A stretch of DNA of 17,450 bases from Promethearchaeota archaeon (GTDB lineage: Archaea; Asgardarchaeota; Lokiarchaeia; Sigyniarchaeales; SOKP01), in the NCBI GenBank assembly GCA_019057355.1, contig DXJM01000409.1, forward strand, positions 1 through 17,450. The letters run 5' to 3'. How positions within the stretch are numbered: the first letter of the stretch is position 1; each line of letters begins with the position of its first letter. The notes under the pieces were generated by a model, which saw only the letters and a list, made by a program, of their open reading frames with translations, had not been told where the DNA came from and searched no databases. Below, piece by piece: positions 16,005 through 17,450 of this stretch. A program made the position numbers and the translations under genes.

Positions 16005-17033
16005 TTATTTTACCTTAATATGAATATCTTGAAAATCATCATTCTGAGCGAGTTCAATTTCAGTGCTCGTCTTCCCACCCCCGCTTGCGCCAGCAGTAGA
16101 AAGGAATAATAATGCCAAAAACATCTTCACTAAGCCAAATCTTCTCCCTATATTTGTTTTTTCGTCATTTTTAATGAGATACATCATTTCATAAAATGTT
16201 GTTTCCTGAGTATTTTCCATTTGAGCAGTTGCCTTGATTCTATTTAACCAACTATCATGTAATTCTTGGACGGTTTGTTCCTTCCCACTGATATGTCTCA
16301 ATAATTCTTTTGGTAATTTTGCCTTGGATTTGATCTGTATTTTTTGGGCTTTTAATTCATCCCTGCGTTCCCTTCTTCTTCTTAATTTCTCTTTTTTTTG
16401 CATTGTTTCAATGATAGCAGACCTCATTGCATCAAATAATTCATCTTTTGTGGCGATTTGCATTTTAGGTTGGATTGGTTGGGGTAATGCTTTAGGAATT
16501 GTCCGAGAGTGACTTTGACGGAACTTTTCAAGTTCTTCTTTTTTTTGAATCTCCACTTCTTCGCGAATAATTGAGGATATTTTATAATGGTGTAAACTTG
16601 CCGAGGTTTTAAGGGCAATCCCTGAGATTTTATAATTTATGAACTCTTCTCCTAACATTTGATCAAAGAATTTATCTACAAGAGAAGATAAATCGTAAAA
16701 AGCAATTTTTGACTCTTTTGCAATTTCTGTATCAAGCAAGCTAGAAAAGGGAGGTTTTTGCCAGAATTTTAATTCTACTTTTTCTTTATGTTCTAATGCA
16801 GGATCATGTGCATCCTCTTCTTCAAAATCCGCTACAAGCTCCTCTTCTATTTCTTCCTCATCTTGAGAACGATCAACGAATTCTGGATGAGACACGATAT
16901 TTTGAAGAAATTCAATAATTTGTACCTTTTTTTTTACATTTGAGGGAATTTTAATGTTATTTTTCGCAGAGAATTCTCTCAATTGATTTACCGTCCATTT
17001 TGAAAAGTCTTGATTATCTTTTTCATCAGACAT
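16005..17033 (-). CDS. scpA: ScpA-like kleisin with N-terminal SAP-like domain
   Basis: Kleisin that bridges SMC heads and recruits ScpB. 342 residues. Seen in order: SAP/HeH-like helix-extended loop-helix at about 12-46 (WTVNQLREFSAKNNIKI, then VQIIEFLQ), a class of domain that binds DNA; an acidic linker at 57-84; a ScpA N-terminal helical domain at about 88-160 (SSLLDTEIAKESKIAFYDLSSLVDKF, then YKISGIALKTSASLHHYKI), the part that contacts the SMC neck; a very basic helix at 212-235 (RRRRERR); and a C-terminal winged helix at about 278-342 ending FQDIHIKVK. Bacterial ScpA is about 250 residues, so the N-terminal SAP-like and acidic parts are additions. It is the first gene of a pair with scpB. 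smc itself is not in the window. The kleisin call is by pattern, less certain than ScpB. Confidence 0.8.
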   Translation of the reverse strand: MSDEKDNQDFSKWTVNQLREFSAKNNIKIPSNVKKKVQIIEFLQNIVSHPEFVDRSQDEEEIEEELVADFEEEDAHDPALEHKEKVELKFWQKPPFSSLLDTEIAKESKIAFYDLSSLVDKFFDQMLGEEFINYKISGIALKTSASLHHYKISSIIREEVEIQKKEELEKFRQSHSRTIPKALPQPIQPKMQIATKDELFDAMRSAIIETMQKKEKLRRRRERRDELKAQKIQIKSKAKLPKELLRHISGKEQTVQELHDSWLNRIKATAQMENTQETTFYEMMYLIKNDEKTNIGRRFGLVKMFLALLFLSTAGASGGGKTSTEIELAQNDDFQDIHIKVK

Positions 17034-17450
17034 CTCGATTCACCAACCCATACTACCAACCATAAGCTAAGAAAAAATTCTCTTATTAAAATAATAGTAA
17101 ATAACACTTTTAACCATTAGTATCTTTTCAAATGTTTTTAAACTGATACGTTTTTATTTAGTATTAATTACTAGAGACTTACAACTAACATAGATTATAA
17201 ATCAATTAAGATGGTGCCTCCTTTCAGGTTTGATCACGAAAGTATGGAAATGATATCGTTCAATTAATAAACCCATATTATAATAAGACATTAAAAAATT
17301 GCTGAATCAGAACAATTAATTAAAAAAGAAATATTAAAATTGAGTAAATTTTAACTTTAAATCTTTTTATTTTCTTTGCTTGTTTTTGTATTAATTAATC
17401 TCTTTATAATGCTTCTATGCATATTAGAATTATGTCGTGCTATTTAGGGA
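17034..17450. other. right-end gap, no convincing gene
   Basis: About 417 AT-rich bases upstream of scpA. An 18-codon ORF starts at 17211 (MVPPFRFDHE...) but has no clear ribosome site. A frame from an ATG at 17417 (MHIRIMSCYLG) stays open to the right edge and could be the first residues of a plus-strand gene, but eleven codons cannot support a call. No RNA gene, repeat or terminator is evident. Confidence 0.5.

Noticed and set aside
17211..17267. 18-codon ORF upstream of scpA
   Set aside because: No clear ribosome site, no similarity recognised, and such short ORFs are expected by chance.
1..17450. CRISPR array, insertion sequence or prophage
   Set aside because: I saw no regularly spaced repeats, transposase motifs, terminal inverted repeats or phage structural genes.

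Overview
This is an AT-rich archaeal chromosomal segment with short intergenic gaps. The archaeal call rests on a topoisomerase VI B subunit, an archaeal-type valyl-tRNA synthetase, the LysW-dependent LysX/LysZ/LysK amino-acid pathway, archaeal-type CoaBC, and A/T-rich TATA-like boxes ahead of several genes. The gene mix and base composition would fit an Asgard (Loki-/Thorarchaeota-like) lineage, but that placement is inference.

Layout, left to right. (1) 1-1438, minus: topoisomerase VI subunit B, cut by the left edge. (2) 1661-2932, minus: CoaBC for coenzyme A synthesis. (3) 3038-5915, plus: lysX-lysZ-lysK, a compact lysine (or arginine) operon on the LysW carrier protein. (4) 5940-11750, minus: a tightly packed three-gene cassette, transcribed in the order MoxR AAA+ ATPase, large von Willebrand A (VWA) protein, SWIM-type zinc-finger protein of unknown function. 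(5) 12024-12126, plus: tRNA-Ala(CGC) with about 30 extra bases in its D-arm region. (6) 12508-15108, plus: valS. (7) 15135-17033, minus: scpA-scpB, the kleisin and winged-helix partners of an SMC condensin; the kleisin carries an N-terminal SAP-like domain and ScpB a long acidic tail. 17034-17450 holds no convincing gene.

The main result is that three genes are interrupted at, or have their start hidden by, a homopolymeric A run on their coding strand. In lysX an A8 run needs a -1 shift. In the SWIM protein an A12 run separates a 74-codon ORF from a 693-codon ORF, and removing one A joins them and restores a complete HxC...CxH SWIM finger. In top6B removing one A from an A6 run gives an ATG start and recovers the conserved N-terminal strap. 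These may be assembly indels, real mutations, or slippage/frameshifting. Reading through them changes the annotation: the apparent small protein and orphan ORF become one 783-residue SWIM protein that completes the MoxR-VWA-SWIM cassette, the best candidate here for an under-described system.
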